44,880 nt of DNA from Desulfovibrionales bacterium (GCA_030156255.1 JASGMV010000032.1:1-44880), one strand, 5' to 3'; positions 15,570-24,357 are shown, numbered from the stretch's first letter. The notes: a model not told the origin generated them from the letters alone. A program made the numbers and translations.

Positions 15570-15578
15570 GGGGGCCGC

Positions 15579-16610
15579 GTGAAGACCCTTACCCGCCAAG
15601 CGTTCCATCAGTTCTGCGCCGCCTTGGCGCAGGTGCACGGCGCGCCCGACGTGACGGAGCAGTTCGCCATCGAGCCGAGCCTGGAGCAACGGCTGCAAGA
15701 CGCCATCGTGGAGCAGTCCACCTTTTTGCCGCAAATCAACGTCGTCACCGTGGACGAAATGGAGGGGCAGAACATTCTGGGTTCGGCCTCCGGCCCGGTG
15801 AGCGGACGCACGGACACCAGCGTGGACGGCGTCGAGCGCGTTCCCCGCAACGTGCTGGGGCTCAAGGCCTACAACTACAAGCTGGCGCAAACCAACAGCG
15901 ACGTCTACCTGCCCTACAACACCATGGACGTATGGGCGCGCTTCGGCGACCTGGGCGCGCGCTACACCCGCTACGTGCAGGGGCGCATCGCCAACGATCG
16001 GGAGATCGTCGGCTGGTACGGCCTCAGCGTGGCCGCCACGACGGATTTGGCCGCGAATCCCTTGTTGCAGGACGTGAACAAGGGCTGGCTCCAGTACATG
16101 CGCGAGAACCTGCCCGCCAATATTCTTACCGAGGGCGGGACGGCCGGCGAAATCGTGCTGGGCGACGGCGGCGACTACGCCAACCTGGACCTTGCCGTGA
16201 ACGATCTGTTGCAGGGCATCCCCACCTATTTGCGCAAGAACTTGACGGTCCTGGTCGGCTCGGAGCTGGTGGCCCGCGAAACCGCTCTGTTGCTGACGGC
16301 CGTTCAGGGCAAGCCCACCGAGAAAAACGCGATGAACACGGCCATGGCCACGCTGGGCGGCTTGCCGTGGCAGACCCCCAGCAACTACCCCGCGCGCGGA
16401 CTGGCCGTCACGCCGCTGAAGAACCTGTCCGTCTACGTGCAGACGAACACCTGGCGGCGCAACCTGAAGGACAAGCCCGAGAAGAACCGCGTGGAGGACT
16501 ACAACTCCCGCAACGAAGGCTATGTGGTCGAATGTCCGGAGGCCTTCGTGGGCTGGGAGTTCGACAACGTGAAATTTTCGGACGAAGCGGCCGAGCCGAC
16601 GGGCGAATAA
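15579..16610 (+). CDS. N: Major capsid protein (P2 gpN family)
   Basis: 343 residues with a GTG start at 15579, nine bases after gene O and behind a GGGGG ribosome site. The P2 gpN length is 357. Family stretches include ‘EPSLEQRLQDAIVEQSTFL’, ‘INVVTVDEMEGQ’, ‘ILGDGGDYANLD’-like text and ‘NRVEDYNSRNEGYVVE’ near the C-terminus. It builds the HK97-fold icosahedral shell. The N-terminal 20-30 residues are probably removed by the O protease. Confidence 0.95.
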   Translation: MKTLTRQAFHQFCAALAQVHGAPDVTEQFAIEPSLEQRLQDAIVEQSTFLPQINVVTVDEMEGQNILGSASGPVSGRTDTSVDGVERVPRNVLGLKAYNYKLAQTNSDVYLPYNTMDVWARFGDLGARYTRYVQGRIANDREIVGWYGLSVAATTDLAANPLLQDVNKGWLQYMRENLPANILTEGGTAGEIVLGDGGDYANLDLAVNDLLQGIPTYLRKNLTVLVGSELVARETALLLTAVQGKPTEKNAMNTAMATLGGLPWQTPSNYPARGLAVTPLKNLSVYVQTNTWRRNLKDKPEKNRVEDYNSRNEGYVVECPEAFVGWEFDNVKFSDEAAEPTGE

Positions 16611-16629
16611 CCTCCTTCCTTCGTGATCC

Positions 16630-16651
16630 GGGGGCGGCCCGCGCCGCCCCC
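16630..16651 (+). other. Strong GC hairpin between N and M
   Basis: GGGGGCGGC (16630-16638) pairs perfectly with GCCGCCCCC (16643-16651) around a 4-base loop. No T-run follows, so it is more likely an mRNA stability or processing element than a terminator. Confidence 0.6.
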
Positions 16652-16671
16652 GCAACCCCTTGGGGGCGTTG

Positions 16672-17358
16672 ATGGCCAGTCTTTTTTTGAAACACCGCCG
16701 GGCCGTGCAGAACGGCGAGACGACGGTCCGGACCCCGGACGTCGGCCCGGCCGCCGGCGGCAGCCTCGGCGCGCTCCGGAAGGCGCAGCTTTTGGCCGAC
16801 GCCCTGACCGAAGACCTGAAGCGCCTGCACGAGATCAAAAGCATCGAGCGCAAGGCCGAGGTCAAACGGAGCGAGTTGTTGCCGAAGTACCAACCCTATG
16901 TCGATCGGCTGACGGCCGAGGACAAGGCCGACCCGCTGCTGGGGCAGTATCTCGTGTGGCTGTTCGACGTGGCCGACCTGCCCCGGGCCATGGCCTTGGG
17001 CCGGTACTGCGACGCCCACGGCGTGGGCCTGCCCGAGCGGTTCCACCGCGATCTGCGCACGTTCATGGCGGACGCCGTGCTGGCGTGGTCCGAAGCCGAG
17101 AACGAAGCCGGGCGCAGCCCCGAACCGTACTTTTCCGACGTGTTGGCCAAGCTGGCCGCCCCGGTCCCCGACGGCTGGGACGCGCCCGACGCCCTGCGCG
17201 CCAAGTATTACCGGCTGCACGGGTTCCTGTTGGAGGCCGCCGGCGATCTTGCCGGCGCGAGGGACGCCTTGACCCGGGCCTATGCGTTGGGCGCACAGGT
17301 CAAGACGCGCTTGGCCGACGTGGCCAAAGCCTTGGAGCGCGAGGACCGGACGGAATAA
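16672..17358 (+). CDS. M: Terminase small subunit (P2 gpM family)
   Basis: 228 residues, near P2 gpM (247). The start at 16672 (MASLFLKHRRAV) lies after a G-rich site. It recognises cos and works with P. A helical protein with ‘LYVWLFDVADLPRAMALGRY’-like text, the family core, and a C-terminal helical pair (LAGARDALTRAYALGAQVK). It is located between N and L, the P2 order. Confidence 0.92.
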   Translation: MASLFLKHRRAVQNGETTVRTPDVGPAAGGSLGALRKAQLLADALTEDLKRLHEIKSIERKAEVKRSELLPKYQPYVDRLTAEDKADPLLGQYLVWLFDVADLPRAMALGRYCDAHGVGLPERFHRDLRTFMADAVLAWSEAENEAGRSPEPYFSDVLAKLAAPVPDGWDAPDALRAKYYRLHGFLLEAAGDLAGARDALTRAYALGAQVKTRLADVAKALEREDRTE

Positions 17359-17375
17359 ATCACCACACCCCCCGG

Positions 17376-17430
17376 CCGATTCCGCCGGGCCGCATCGGCC
17401 AGGCGCCGCACGCGGTCCGGCGGGAATCGG
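17376..17430 (+). other. Long inverted repeat between M and L
   Basis: CCGATTCCGCCGG (17376-17388) pairs with CCGGCGGGAATCGG (17417-17430), broken only by one bulged base. There is no T-run. This is a second structured spacer in the capsid gene block. Confidence 0.55.
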
Positions 17431-17442
17431 CGACAGGACGCT

Positions 17443-17913
17443 ATGAGCTTTTCAGGATTTCCCGACGCCCCCCAGCACAAGACCGTGGCCAACGACGGCT
17501 GGTTCCCCGACATGGACCTGGCCGAGTTGCAGACCGCCTACCGGGCGCCCGCCGATATTTCGCCCGAGGCGTTGACGCGCCATTTGGCGCTGGCCATGGC
17601 CTGGGCCAACGCCCAGCTTGCCGAGTGGCGCGCGGCGCGCGAGGCCGAGGGACGCTCCTCGCTGGCCGGCGTGCCCGCCTCGACGCTCGGCGGCGTGAGC
17701 GAGCTCGCGACCCTGTACGCCCACGCCGTGTGTTGCCGGGCCAAGAGTCGTCTGATTTGGCAGTCCCGGCCGCTTTCGCGCTCCGGCTCCGCCAAGAACA
17801 CGTTGGACGACGCCGACGATACGGGGGCGACCGCGGGCGTGTGGATGCAGTACGCCGAGGCGGCTCTCGCCGCGTTGCAGGGCAAGGAAACCAGCGCCGT
17901 GAGGTTGATCTGA
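17443..17913 (+). CDS. L: Head completion/stabilisation protein (P2 gpL family)
   Basis: 156 residues (P2 gpL 169). The N-terminal ‘NDGWFPDMDLAELQTAYR’ and the helical body with ‘LYAHAVCCRAKSRLI’ match the gpL head-completion family, which forms the connector under the portal. The stop overlaps the R start by one base (TGATG). Confidence 0.9.
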   Translation: MSFSGFPDAPQHKTVANDGWFPDMDLAELQTAYRAPADISPEALTRHLALAMAWANAQLAEWRAAREAEGRSSLAGVPASTLGGVSELATLYAHAVCCRAKSRLIWQSRPLSRSGSAKNTLDDADDTGATAGVWMQYAEAALAALQGKETSAVRLI

Positions 17914-18374
17914 TGCGTAAGCTCACCGCCTTGTGCCGGGCGATCGAGGAAGCCACCCGGCTGCCGCGCTCCGGTTTCGACGCTTGGGCGGAGTTGGGGA
18001 CCCTCGAACTGTCCGGCCGGAACCTGGGGGCCGGCGTGGAGATTTGCCGGTTCCAGTACAACGGCGTGCTTTGGGTCCGTCGCTATCCCGGCGACGGTTC
18101 GGACCTGCTGGCGTTGGTGGCGGCGTGGTTGCGGGACAACGATCCGGATCGCGACGACTTGGGCCTGGACGATCCGGACGTGAACGTGGAGTTGAACGAT
18201 CCGTTCAGCGCCGACGTGGATATCAGCATCCGCTTCGAGGAGTCCGTGGAGATCACGCCCGATCCGCGCGGAAACATTCCCTGGGGTGGCCGGTTGTGGC
18301 GCGTGGCCGACGCGGGCGTGGATGTCGCCGAACGGCTCGACGCCTTGCACGGCGACGTTGCCGGAGGGCGTTAG
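17913..18374 (+). CDS. R: Tail completion protein (P2 gpR family)
   Basis: 153 residues, the P2 gpR length (155). Starts MRKLTALCRAI directly overlapping the L stop. The middle region (‘VNVELNDPFSADVDISIRF’) is the family core. gpR ends the tail so it can join the head. Confidence 0.88.
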   Translation: MRKLTALCRAIEEATRLPRSGFDAWAELGTLELSGRNLGAGVEICRFQYNGVLWVRRYPGDGSDLLALVAAWLRDNDPDRDDLGLDDPDVNVELNDPFSADVDISIRFEESVEITPDPRGNIPWGGRLWRVADAGVDVAERLDALHGDVAGGR

Positions 18375-18377
18375 CCC

Positions 18378-19097
18378 ATGCCGCAGGACTTTCTTCGCAT
18401 CAGCGTGGACCCCAAGGCGCGGCTGCGGCTTTTGGAGCAGATCGATCTGCTCGTCTTGTCGCCCGAGGCCAAACGGCGAGTGGTGCGCAACATCGCCATG
18501 CAGGTGCGGGCGCTGTCCCGCAAGAACGTCCGCGAGCAACGCAGCCTGGACGGCGGCCCCTTCGCTCCGCGCAAGCGCAAAAAGAACGGCTCGCCGCGTC
18601 GGCGTCAGAACAAGCGCATGCTGACGGGGCTCGCTCGCCTCATGAGCGTGGACGCCGACCGCGTGGGGCAGGGCCGCGTGAGCTGGAGAAACACCTACAC
18701 GGCGAAGATCGCGGACAAGCACCAGCACGGCAAGGAGGAGCGATACGGCGGCCGGGGCGGCGCAAGCGACGACAAGGATTTCTATTCGGCGAAAAAGCGA
18801 TGCGATCGTTGGATCGCGCGCGACCTCCTTCGCCTGGGCTACCGCAAGGAAGAACGCATGGCCAACGGCCGGACGAAACGGCAGCGCGTTTCGCAGCGTT
18901 GGATCATGGAGCACATGCGCCAGGACGAAGCCGTGAAGCTGTGGCTGGATTTGACGGGATACGAGCCCAAGAACGGCTGGGAGATCGGCGTTCCGGCGCG
19001 GCCGTTTCTGGGCGTGAACCCGGACCAGGCCGACGAGATCCTGGACCGCATGGCGCGCGAAGCCGCGGCCAGGCTGCGCAAGCAGGGCAAAATTTAA
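18378..19097 (+). CDS. S: Tail completion/virion morphogenesis protein (P2 gpS family)
   Basis: 239 residues, longer than P2 gpS (150). The N-terminal half is rich in Arg and Lys (‘RKNVREQRSLDGGPFAPRKR’) as in the phage virion morphogenesis family; the C-terminus has ‘VPARPFLGVNP’, its conserved ending. Adds the extended middle (about residues 125-185). It follows R by three bases. Confidence 0.88.
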   Translation: MPQDFLRISVDPKARLRLLEQIDLLVLSPEAKRRVVRNIAMQVRALSRKNVREQRSLDGGPFAPRKRKKNGSPRRRQNKRMLTGLARLMSVDADRVGQGRVSWRNTYTAKIADKHQHGKEERYGGRGGASDDKDFYSAKKRCDRWIARDLLRLGYRKEERMANGRTKRQRVSQRWIMEHMRQDEAVKLWLDLTGYEPKNGWEIGVPARPFLGVNPDQADEILDRMAREAAARLRKQGKI

Positions 19098-19107
19098 AGG
19101 AGACCCT

Positions 19108-20229
19108 ATGGCGCTGGGAAAAGTACAGGTCAACAACCTGAATTTGAGTCAGGGCGAGCAGACGGAAGTGGAGCGCTATTTCCTTTTCGTCGGCCGGGGC
19201 GACGTCCATACGGGCAGCGTGCAGACCCTGACCGTGGACACGGATTTGGACGCCGTTTTGGGCTCTGCGGAAAGTCTGCTGCGAACGCAGATCGAAGCCG
19301 CCCGGAACAACGCGGGCGAGAACTGGAGCGCCTGCGTCCTGCCCCTGGCCGACGGCGACGCCTGGGCCGACGCCGTGGACGAGGCCATGCGGCAGGTCAG
19401 CGTGGAGGCCGTGGTGGTGACCGACCCGGTCGGCGCGTCCACCGATCTGGAGGACATGCAGACCAAGGCCGTTCAGATCCTGGCCGCCTTCATGCGGCCG
19501 ATTTTCTTTATGGCGACCACCCGGGCGCTGGACGTCGCGAACGAAACCTGGGCCGACTTCCAGGCGGCGATCAAATTGCTGACCAAAGATGTGGCCGCCG
19601 AAAACGTGATGATCGTTCCGGCGCTGTGGGGGCCGGAGCTGGGGACCCTGGCCGGACGGCTGTGCAACCGCGCCGTGACCGTGGCCGATACGCCGAAGCG
19701 GGTCAACACCGGGGCGTTGGTGGGCGAGTGGTCCGTCAAGCCGGCGGACAAGGACGGCCGGAAACTCGACCTGTCCATTTTGGAGGACCTGGACAACGCC
19801 CGCTTTTCCGCGCCGCAGTGGTACCCGGATTATCAAGGCGTGTACTGGGGCGATGGCAACACCCTGGACGTGAACGCCGGAGATTATCAGGTCATCGAAA
19901 ACCTGCGCGTCGTGCAGAAGGCCATGCGCCGGGTCTACACCCTGGCCGTGGCGCGCATCGGCGACCGGCGGTTGAACAGCACGCCCGCGTCCATCGCCCA
20001 GAACCAGACCTATTTCATGCGCCCTCTGCGCAAGATGAGCCATAGCACGACGATCTTGGGGCAGACCTTCCCCGGCGAGATCGAGCCGCCCCGGGAAGGG
20101 GACATCGCCATCAGCTGGCCCACCAAATATTCGGTGGAAATCTACATGACGGTGCGGCCGTACAATTGTCCCAAGGCCATTACCTGCAACATTCTGCTCG
20201 ACCTGACCAACTACGCGACGGAGGACTAA
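19108..20229 (+). CDS. Contractile tail sheath protein (DUF2586, HP1 type)
   Basis: 373 residues. Starts behind AAAGGAG with MALGKVQVNNLNLSQGE, typical of the DUF2586 sheath proteins of HP1-like phages. Other conserved parts: ‘LTKDVAAENVMIVPALWG’, ‘YPDYQGVYWGDGNTLD’ and ‘ENLRVVQKAMRRVYTLAVA’, the sheath subunit contacts. This marks the tail module as HP1-like rather than P2-like (P2 uses gpFI). Confidence 0.9.
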   Translation: MALGKVQVNNLNLSQGEQTEVERYFLFVGRGDVHTGSVQTLTVDTDLDAVLGSAESLLRTQIEAARNNAGENWSACVLPLADGDAWADAVDEAMRQVSVEAVVVTDPVGASTDLEDMQTKAVQILAAFMRPIFFMATTRALDVANETWADFQAAIKLLTKDVAAENVMIVPALWGPELGTLAGRLCNRAVTVADTPKRVNTGALVGEWSVKPADKDGRKLDLSILEDLDNARFSAPQWYPDYQGVYWGDGNTLDVNAGDYQVIENLRVVQKAMRRVYTLAVARIGDRRLNSTPASIAQNQTYFMRPLRKMSHSTTILGQTFPGEIEPPREGDIAISWPTKYSVEIYMTVRPYNCPKAITCNILLDLTNYATED

Positions 20230-20688
20230 ATGGGACGGCGCATCAGCGGCAAGGACTTCGACGTGACCGTGGGCGACCTACAGATCCACGTGTCGAAATG
20301 CACGCTTTCCATCACCGACAATTCCAAGGTCGCCAAGGACAAAGGCGTGCCCAACGGCTGGGTGGCCGGCGACGTGGAGGCCTCTGGAGAATTGGAGCTG
20401 GACGCTCTGGGCGTGTCGCTGCTGACGGCGGCGGCCAAGTCGGCCGGGAGCTTCCGGGAGCTGGAGACCATGGACCTGCTCTTCTACGCCAAAACTTCGG
20501 ACGAGGAAGAGCTGAAGGTGGAGGCCTTCGGCTGCAAGCTCAAGGTCGAAAGCCTGCTGGACATCGACACGGCCGGCGGCTCCAAGCACGTGAGCAAGAT
20601 TCCCTTCGAGGTCACCAGCCCCGACTTCGTCCACATCAACGGCGTTCCCTACCTGAGCGCCGACGAAATCAGGGGACTGACGGCCTAA
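20230..20688 (+). CDS. Tail tube protein (DUF2597, HP1 type)
   Basis: 152 residues directly after the sheath gene without a gap. The text MGRRISGKDFDVTVGDLQIH and the closing ‘VTSPDFVHINGVPYLS’ are typical of the DUF2597 tube subunits. It forms the inner rigid tube of the contractile tail. Confidence 0.9.
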   Translation: MGRRISGKDFDVTVGDLQIHVSKCTLSITDNSKVAKDKGVPNGWVAGDVEASGELELDALGVSLLTAAAKSAGSFRELETMDLLFYAKTSDEEELKVEAFGCKLKVESLLDIDTAGGSKHVSKIPFEVTSPDFVHINGVPYLSADEIRGLTA

Positions 20689-20897
20689 TGGACGACATCG
20701 ATCGCGCGCAAGCCTTGGAAACCCGGCAACGCCAGGAAGCCCTGGCCCGCTTCGTGAGCGCGCGGCGCAAACCGACAAGCCCCAGCCTCACCCATTGCGC
20801 GGCGTGCGGCGAGCCGATTCCCGAGGTCCGACGCCTCGCCGTTCCCGGTTGCCGGTTATGCGTGGGCTGTCAGGCGCAACGGGAGGCGACGCTATGA
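20688..20897 (+). CDS. TraR/DksA-type C4 zinc-finger protein
   Basis: 69 residues. The ATG overlaps the tube gene stop by one base. A helical start (RAQALETRQRQEALARF) is followed by Cys-x2-Cys ... Cys-x2-Cys (‘HCAACGEPIPEVRRLAVPG’ then ‘CRLCVGC’), the TraR/DksA finger. Such small proteins act in the RNA polymerase secondary channel. It is common in the tail/lysis region of P2-like phages. Confidence 0.9.
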   Translation: MDDIDRAQALETRQRQEALARFVSARRKPTSPSLTHCAACGEPIPEVRRLAVPGCRLCVGCQAQREATL

Positions 20898-21295
20898 ACA
20901 TTCCCCGCGGCATCCGCAACAACAACCCCGGCAATATCCGCCACGGCGAGAACTGGCGCGGCTTGGCCCGGGAACAGACCGATCCGGCCTTCTGCGTCTT
21001 CACCTCGCCGGTCTACGGCATCCGGGCCATGGGCAAAATTTTGATCAACTATCAGCGCTTGTACGGTCTGAAGACCGTGCGGGAGATCGTTTCCCGCTGG
21101 GCGCCTCCCTCCGAGAACGACACGGACGCCTACGTCGCCCATGCGGCCGAGGCCCTGGGCGTGCAGCCGGACGACGAGCTGTGCGTCTCCGACCATTTGG
21201 AGGCGCTGCTGCGCGTCATCATCCTGCACGAGAACGGGCGAAATCCGTACAGCGACGACGCGCTGGCCCAGGGCGCGGACCTGGCGAGGGCGTGA
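20894..21295 (+). CDS. P5-like virion/lysis protein, putative endolysin
   Basis: 133 residues. The start (MNIPRGIRNNNPGNIRHGE) overlaps the TraR-like stop as ATGA. This N-terminus and the ‘FTSPVYGIRAMGKILINYQ’ segment define a widespread phage family annotated as structural protein P5 or as lysozyme-like. It has no signal peptide. The position just before a holin suggests the cell-wall hydrolase of the lysis cassette, though catalytic residues cannot be assigned. Confidence 0.7.
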   Translation: MNIPRGIRNNNPGNIRHGENWRGLAREQTDPAFCVFTSPVYGIRAMGKILINYQRLYGLKTVREIVSRWAPPSENDTDAYVAHAAEALGVQPDDELCVSDHLEALLRVIILHENGRNPYSDDALAQGADLARA

Positions 21296-21296
21296 C

Positions 21297-21791
21297 ATGG
21301 GCTTTTTCGACGCACTGAGCAATTTCTTCACCGGCGGCGCGGGCGGGGTGGTGCAATCCATCGCGGACACGATCAAGGACTATTTTCCCCCGTCGATGAG
21401 CGAGGAGGAGAAGACCAAGCTGACGGCGGAGATTCGCCAGCAGGAAACCGCAAGGCGGCAAGCCCTGCTGACCCTGGCCATGCAGGCCGACCGGGAGGTC
21501 ACCGAACGCGCGGCGAAGCTGGAAGGCACGGCCGGCGACTTGAAGGCCCTGCCCGTGGTGGGACGGCTGATTCTGTTCCTGCGGGGCTGCCAGCGGCCGG
21601 CGTGGGGCTTCGCCGCCATGACCATGGATTGGCTGTGGTTCACGAGCTGGCGTCTGACGGACAAGCAGGAATCCGCGCTGATCGTTATCAACGTACTGGT
21701 GCTGGGCTTCCTGTTCGGGGAGCGCACGGTGAAGAATCTGCAACCCTTGTTGGTGGAGATCTTCGGCGGGCGCGCCAAGGGGGACAAGTGA
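21297..21791 (+). CDS. Three-TM-type holin (GTA_holin_3TM-like)
   Basis: 164 residues. N-terminal amphipathic segment (MGFFDALSNFFTGG), then a charged helix, then hydrophobic stretches at about 85-115 (including ‘RPAWGFAAMTMDWLWF’) and 125-145 (‘ALIVINVLVLGFLFGERT’). This is the layout of the holin family seen in gene transfer agents and many prophages. It would make the membrane hole for the endolysin. Confidence 0.78.
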   Translation: MGFFDALSNFFTGGAGGVVQSIADTIKDYFPPSMSEEEKTKLTAEIRQQETARRQALLTLAMQADREVTERAAKLEGTAGDLKALPVVGRLILFLRGCQRPAWGFAAMTMDWLWFTSWRLTDKQESALIVINVLVLGFLFGERTVKNLQPLLVEIFGGRAKGDK

Positions 21792-22024
21792 CGTTCAAGG
21801 AGTTCGTGGAAATGGTGGCCAAGTTCATGTGGCCGGTGCTCATGGGGGTCTTTGTGGGCCTCTACAGCCAGGTGCAGCAGAACCGCGCCGACATGTACGA
21901 TCTGCGTCTGCACGTGGCCGAAGCCTACACCACGAAAGCGGACCTGGAAAAGATGTTCGCGGACTTCGAAGCCCGCATCGACAAACGCCTGGACCAGTTC
22001 GTCCAGGTGCTCAAGAACCAATAA
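21788..22024 (+). CDS. Membrane-anchored coiled-coil protein, holin accessory or spanin-like
   Basis: 78 residues from a GTG at 21788 overlapping the holin stop. One membrane span (about 8-27, MVAKFMWPVLMGVFVGLYSQ) is followed by a coiled coil to the end (‘LEKMFADFEARIDKRLDQF’). An N-terminal anchor plus coiled coil after the holin resembles inner-membrane spanins, but no outer-membrane lipoprotein partner is seen. Confidence 0.65.
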   Translation: MTFKEFVEMVAKFMWPVLMGVFVGLYSQVQQNRADMYDLRLHVAEAYTTKADLEKMFADFEARIDKRLDQFVQVLKNQ

Positions 22025-22035
22025 GGAGACGATCC

Positions 22036-22311
22036 ATGGAGCAGGACAAGCGCATCCAATTGCTCGTCGACGGCGAGGCCGTCGATTTCGACGTGAGTCT
22101 GTCCGCCTACAACGCGTACGTGAACGCCATGACGCCGAACAACAAGGTGGCGCCGTCGCACAACTTCCTGATGCGCGTCGTGCGCGACGAGGACCGCGAG
22201 ACCTTGAAGGCGTTCCTGGCCCTGCCGGGGGCGGCGCTGGATATCGTCGGGGCGCTGCTTGAGGAATACCAGCCGCAGTTGAACGTCGTCGTGGGAAAGC
22301 CCAGCGCGTAG
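22036..22311 (+). CDS. Tail assembly chaperone, zero-frame product
   Basis: 91 residues behind AAGGAG (22023-22028). The text ‘VDFDVSLSAYNAYVNAM’ and ‘APSHNFLMRVV’ match the phage tail assembly chaperone family (TAC_10 type). It coats the tape measure during tail assembly. The gene ends at 22309-22311, ten bases after a GGGAAAG slippery site, so a minor longer product is expected, as with lambda G/GT and P2 E/E'. Confidence 0.85.
   Translation: MEQDKRIQLLVDGEAVDFDVSLSAYNAYVNAMTPNNKVAPSHNFLMRVVRDEDRETLKAFLALPGAALDIVGALLEEYQPQLNVVVGKPSA
22293..22299 (+). promoter_or_regulatory. Programmed -1 ribosomal frameshift site
   Basis: GGGAAAG is positioned as G GGA AAG in the chaperone frame, the heptamer used by lambda G/GT. 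Slippage continues in an open frame to 22487. It lies just before the zero-frame stop. Confidence 0.88.
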
Positions 22312-22487
22312 CCGAGGCGCTACGCGACGATCCCTTGCAGCAAATGATCGCCTTGGCGGGGAAATGGCTCCCCGGCAGGGCGGCGGACGCCCGGACCCTG
22401 GGCGAGGCGCTGTGGCTGGAGCAGGACTATTGGGAGAAAATGAGCGTGGCCGTGTGCAACGGCGTCGTCAAGGCCTTCAAAGGATAA
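22299..22487 (+). CDS. Frameshift extension of the tail chaperone (T-like domain)
   Basis: After a -1 slip the frame reads 62 more residues (AQRVAEALRDDPLQQMIALA ..., ‘TLGEALWLEQDYWEKM’, ‘VVKAFKG’) to TAA at 22485-22487, one base before the tape measure start. It has no start codon or ribosome site of its own, so it is made only as a 150-residue fusion. The T-like domain would recruit tube subunits to the chaperoned tape measure. Confidence 0.85.
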   Translation, partial: AQRVAEALRDDPLQQMIALAGKWLPGRAADARTLGEALWLEQDYWEKMSVAVCNGVVKAFKG

Positions 22488-22488
22488 C

Positions 22489-24357
22489 GTGAGCGCCGCC
22501 CTGGAAAAGCTGGTCTTCAACGTCGGGTTGGTCGATCGGGTCAGCGGCCCGGCCGGCAAGCTCATCGGCGCCGTGAACAAGCTGGCCCGCGCCGGACAGC
22601 GCGCGGCCATGCAGGTGGGGATGGGCGGCGCCGCCGTGGCCGGCGCGGCGCTCGCGTTCGCCGGGGCCGTCGGTCCCGCCCGGGACATGAACAAGGCCCT
22701 GGGCGAAGTCCGAAGCCTGGGCGTGGGGGCCGGCGTCTTGGACAAGCTGGGGAACACGGCGCTCGCGTTCTCCACGAAGTACGGCGAATCGGCCGGCGAT
22801 TTCGTGCGGTCCTCCTACGATATCCAGTCCGCCATCGCCGGGTTGTCCGGCGCCGAATTGGCGCGGTTCACCAACGCATCCAACGTGTTGGCCAAAGGGA
22901 CCAAGGCCGACGCCGCGACCATCACCGATTACATGGGCACCATGTACGGCGTTTTCAAGGACAAGGCCGACGCCATGGGCAAGGCCGCGTGGGTGGAGCA
23001 ATTGACCGGGCAGACCGCCGCCGCCGTGCAGATGTTCAAGACCACCGGCGCGGAGATGAGCGCGGCGTTCACGGCCGTGGGGGCCAACGCCACGGCGGCG
23101 GGGATCGACGCGGCCGAACAAATGGCCGTGCTGGGCCAGTTGCAGGCCACGATGTCCGGCAGCGAGGCGGGCGCCAAATACAAGGCCTTCCTGTCCGGGG
23201 TGGGAAGCGCCCAAAAGGCCCTGGGCCTGAGCTTTACCGACGCACAGGGCGGAATGCTGGGCATGGCCGCCATTCTCGACAAGATTCGGGGCAAGTTCGG
23301 CGAGACGCTCTCCGTCGGCGAAGGCGACGCCCTGAAAAAGGCGTTCGGCTCCGACGAAGCGGTGTCGCTCATCAAATTGTTGTTGGCGGACACCTCGGGC
23401 TTGCAGCGCAACATCGCCGCTCTCGGCCGGATCAAGGGCATGGAGAAGGCCGAACAAATGGCGCAAGCCATGGTGGACCCCATGGACCGGCTGGGGGCCG
23501 GGCTGACGGCCGTGCGCATCGGCTTCGGGCAGGCGCTGCTGGCGGCGCTGCATCCTTTGATCTCCGCCTTGGCCGACGGCGCGGCCATGCTTGCCCGCTG
23601 GACCAAGGAATTTCCCACGATAACGAAGTGGATCGGCTACGCGGTGATCGGCGTGTTGGGTCTCTCCACCGCGGCCGGATTGTTCACGGCGAGCGTCGGC
23701 GTCGCCAAGCTCGCCATGGTGGGCTGGCAGGCGGGAATGCTCGCCGTCCGGGGCGTGATGCTGACGACGAAGGCCGCGTTGCTGGTGTTCCGCTTCGCCA
23801 TGCTGGCGGCGAACGCGGCGATGTGGGCCAATCCCGCCTTGCTGATCGTCGTGGGCGTGATGGCCTTGATCGGCGCGGTAGCCGCCCTGATCTACTACTG
23901 GGACGATCTCAAACGGGCGTTTCTGGATGCTTCGTGGGGCAAGGCGATCCTTCGGGTCTTCGAAAAGATCATGGGCTGGTTCGAAAAGCTGGGCGGCGTG
24001 TTTTCCTGGATTTCCGAAAAGCTGGGATTCGGAGGCGGCGCCTCGGGCCGTGCGGCGACAGGCGAAGATTCGCCGGTCGAACGCCGAACCAGGGTTTCGG
24101 CGATCCACCGAACGCGGGCTCCGGCCGTCTCCCAACCGCAGGCCGCGCTTTCGGCCGCGCCGGAGGCTCCGGAGGCGCTGACCGCTCCGCGCAAGTCCGT
24201 TGCGCCTCCCGGCGGCGTCGCCCGGCATGTGGTCAACACCATGCACAAGACCGCCAACAACCAACGCGCGATGCACATCGAACAGGTGACCATCGAGCAC
24301 CACGGCGACCTGGACGCGCAGGCGCTGCATGACCAACTGCTCCTGGGGACGCCGTAA
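22489..24357 (+). CDS. Tail tape measure protein
   Basis: 622 residues from GTG at 22489. The N-terminal half (‘VDRVSGPAGKLIGAVNKLA’, ‘AAEQMAVLGQLQATMSGSE’) is the TP901-type tape measure core. Hydrophobic segments at about 380-480 are typical of the part inserted in the host membrane, followed by a Pro/Ala-rich tail. It sets tail length. Only 622 residues implies a short tail. Its stop overlaps the next start. Confidence 0.92.
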   Translation: MSAALEKLVFNVGLVDRVSGPAGKLIGAVNKLARAGQRAAMQVGMGGAAVAGAALAFAGAVGPARDMNKALGEVRSLGVGAGVLDKLGNTALAFSTKYGESAGDFVRSSYDIQSAIAGLSGAELARFTNASNVLAKGTKADAATITDYMGTMYGVFKDKADAMGKAAWVEQLTGQTAAAVQMFKTTGAEMSAAFTAVGANATAAGIDAAEQMAVLGQLQATMSGSEAGAKYKAFLSGVGSAQKALGLSFTDAQGGMLGMAAILDKIRGKFGETLSVGEGDALKKAFGSDEAVSLIKLLLADTSGLQRNIAALGRIKGMEKAEQMAQAMVDPMDRLGAGLTAVRIGFGQALLAALHPLISALADGAAMLARWTKEFPTITKWIGYAVIGVLGLSTAAGLFTASVGVAKLAMVGWQAGMLAVRGVMLTTKAALLVFRFAMLAANAAMWANPALLIVVGVMALIGAVAALIYYWDDLKRAFLDASWGKAILRVFEKIMGWFEKLGGVFSWISEKLGFGGGASGRAATGEDSPVERRTRVSAIHRTRAPAVSQPQAALSAAPEAPEALTAPRKSVAPPGGVARHVVNTMHKTANNQRAMHIEQVTIEHHGDLDAQALHDQLLLGTP

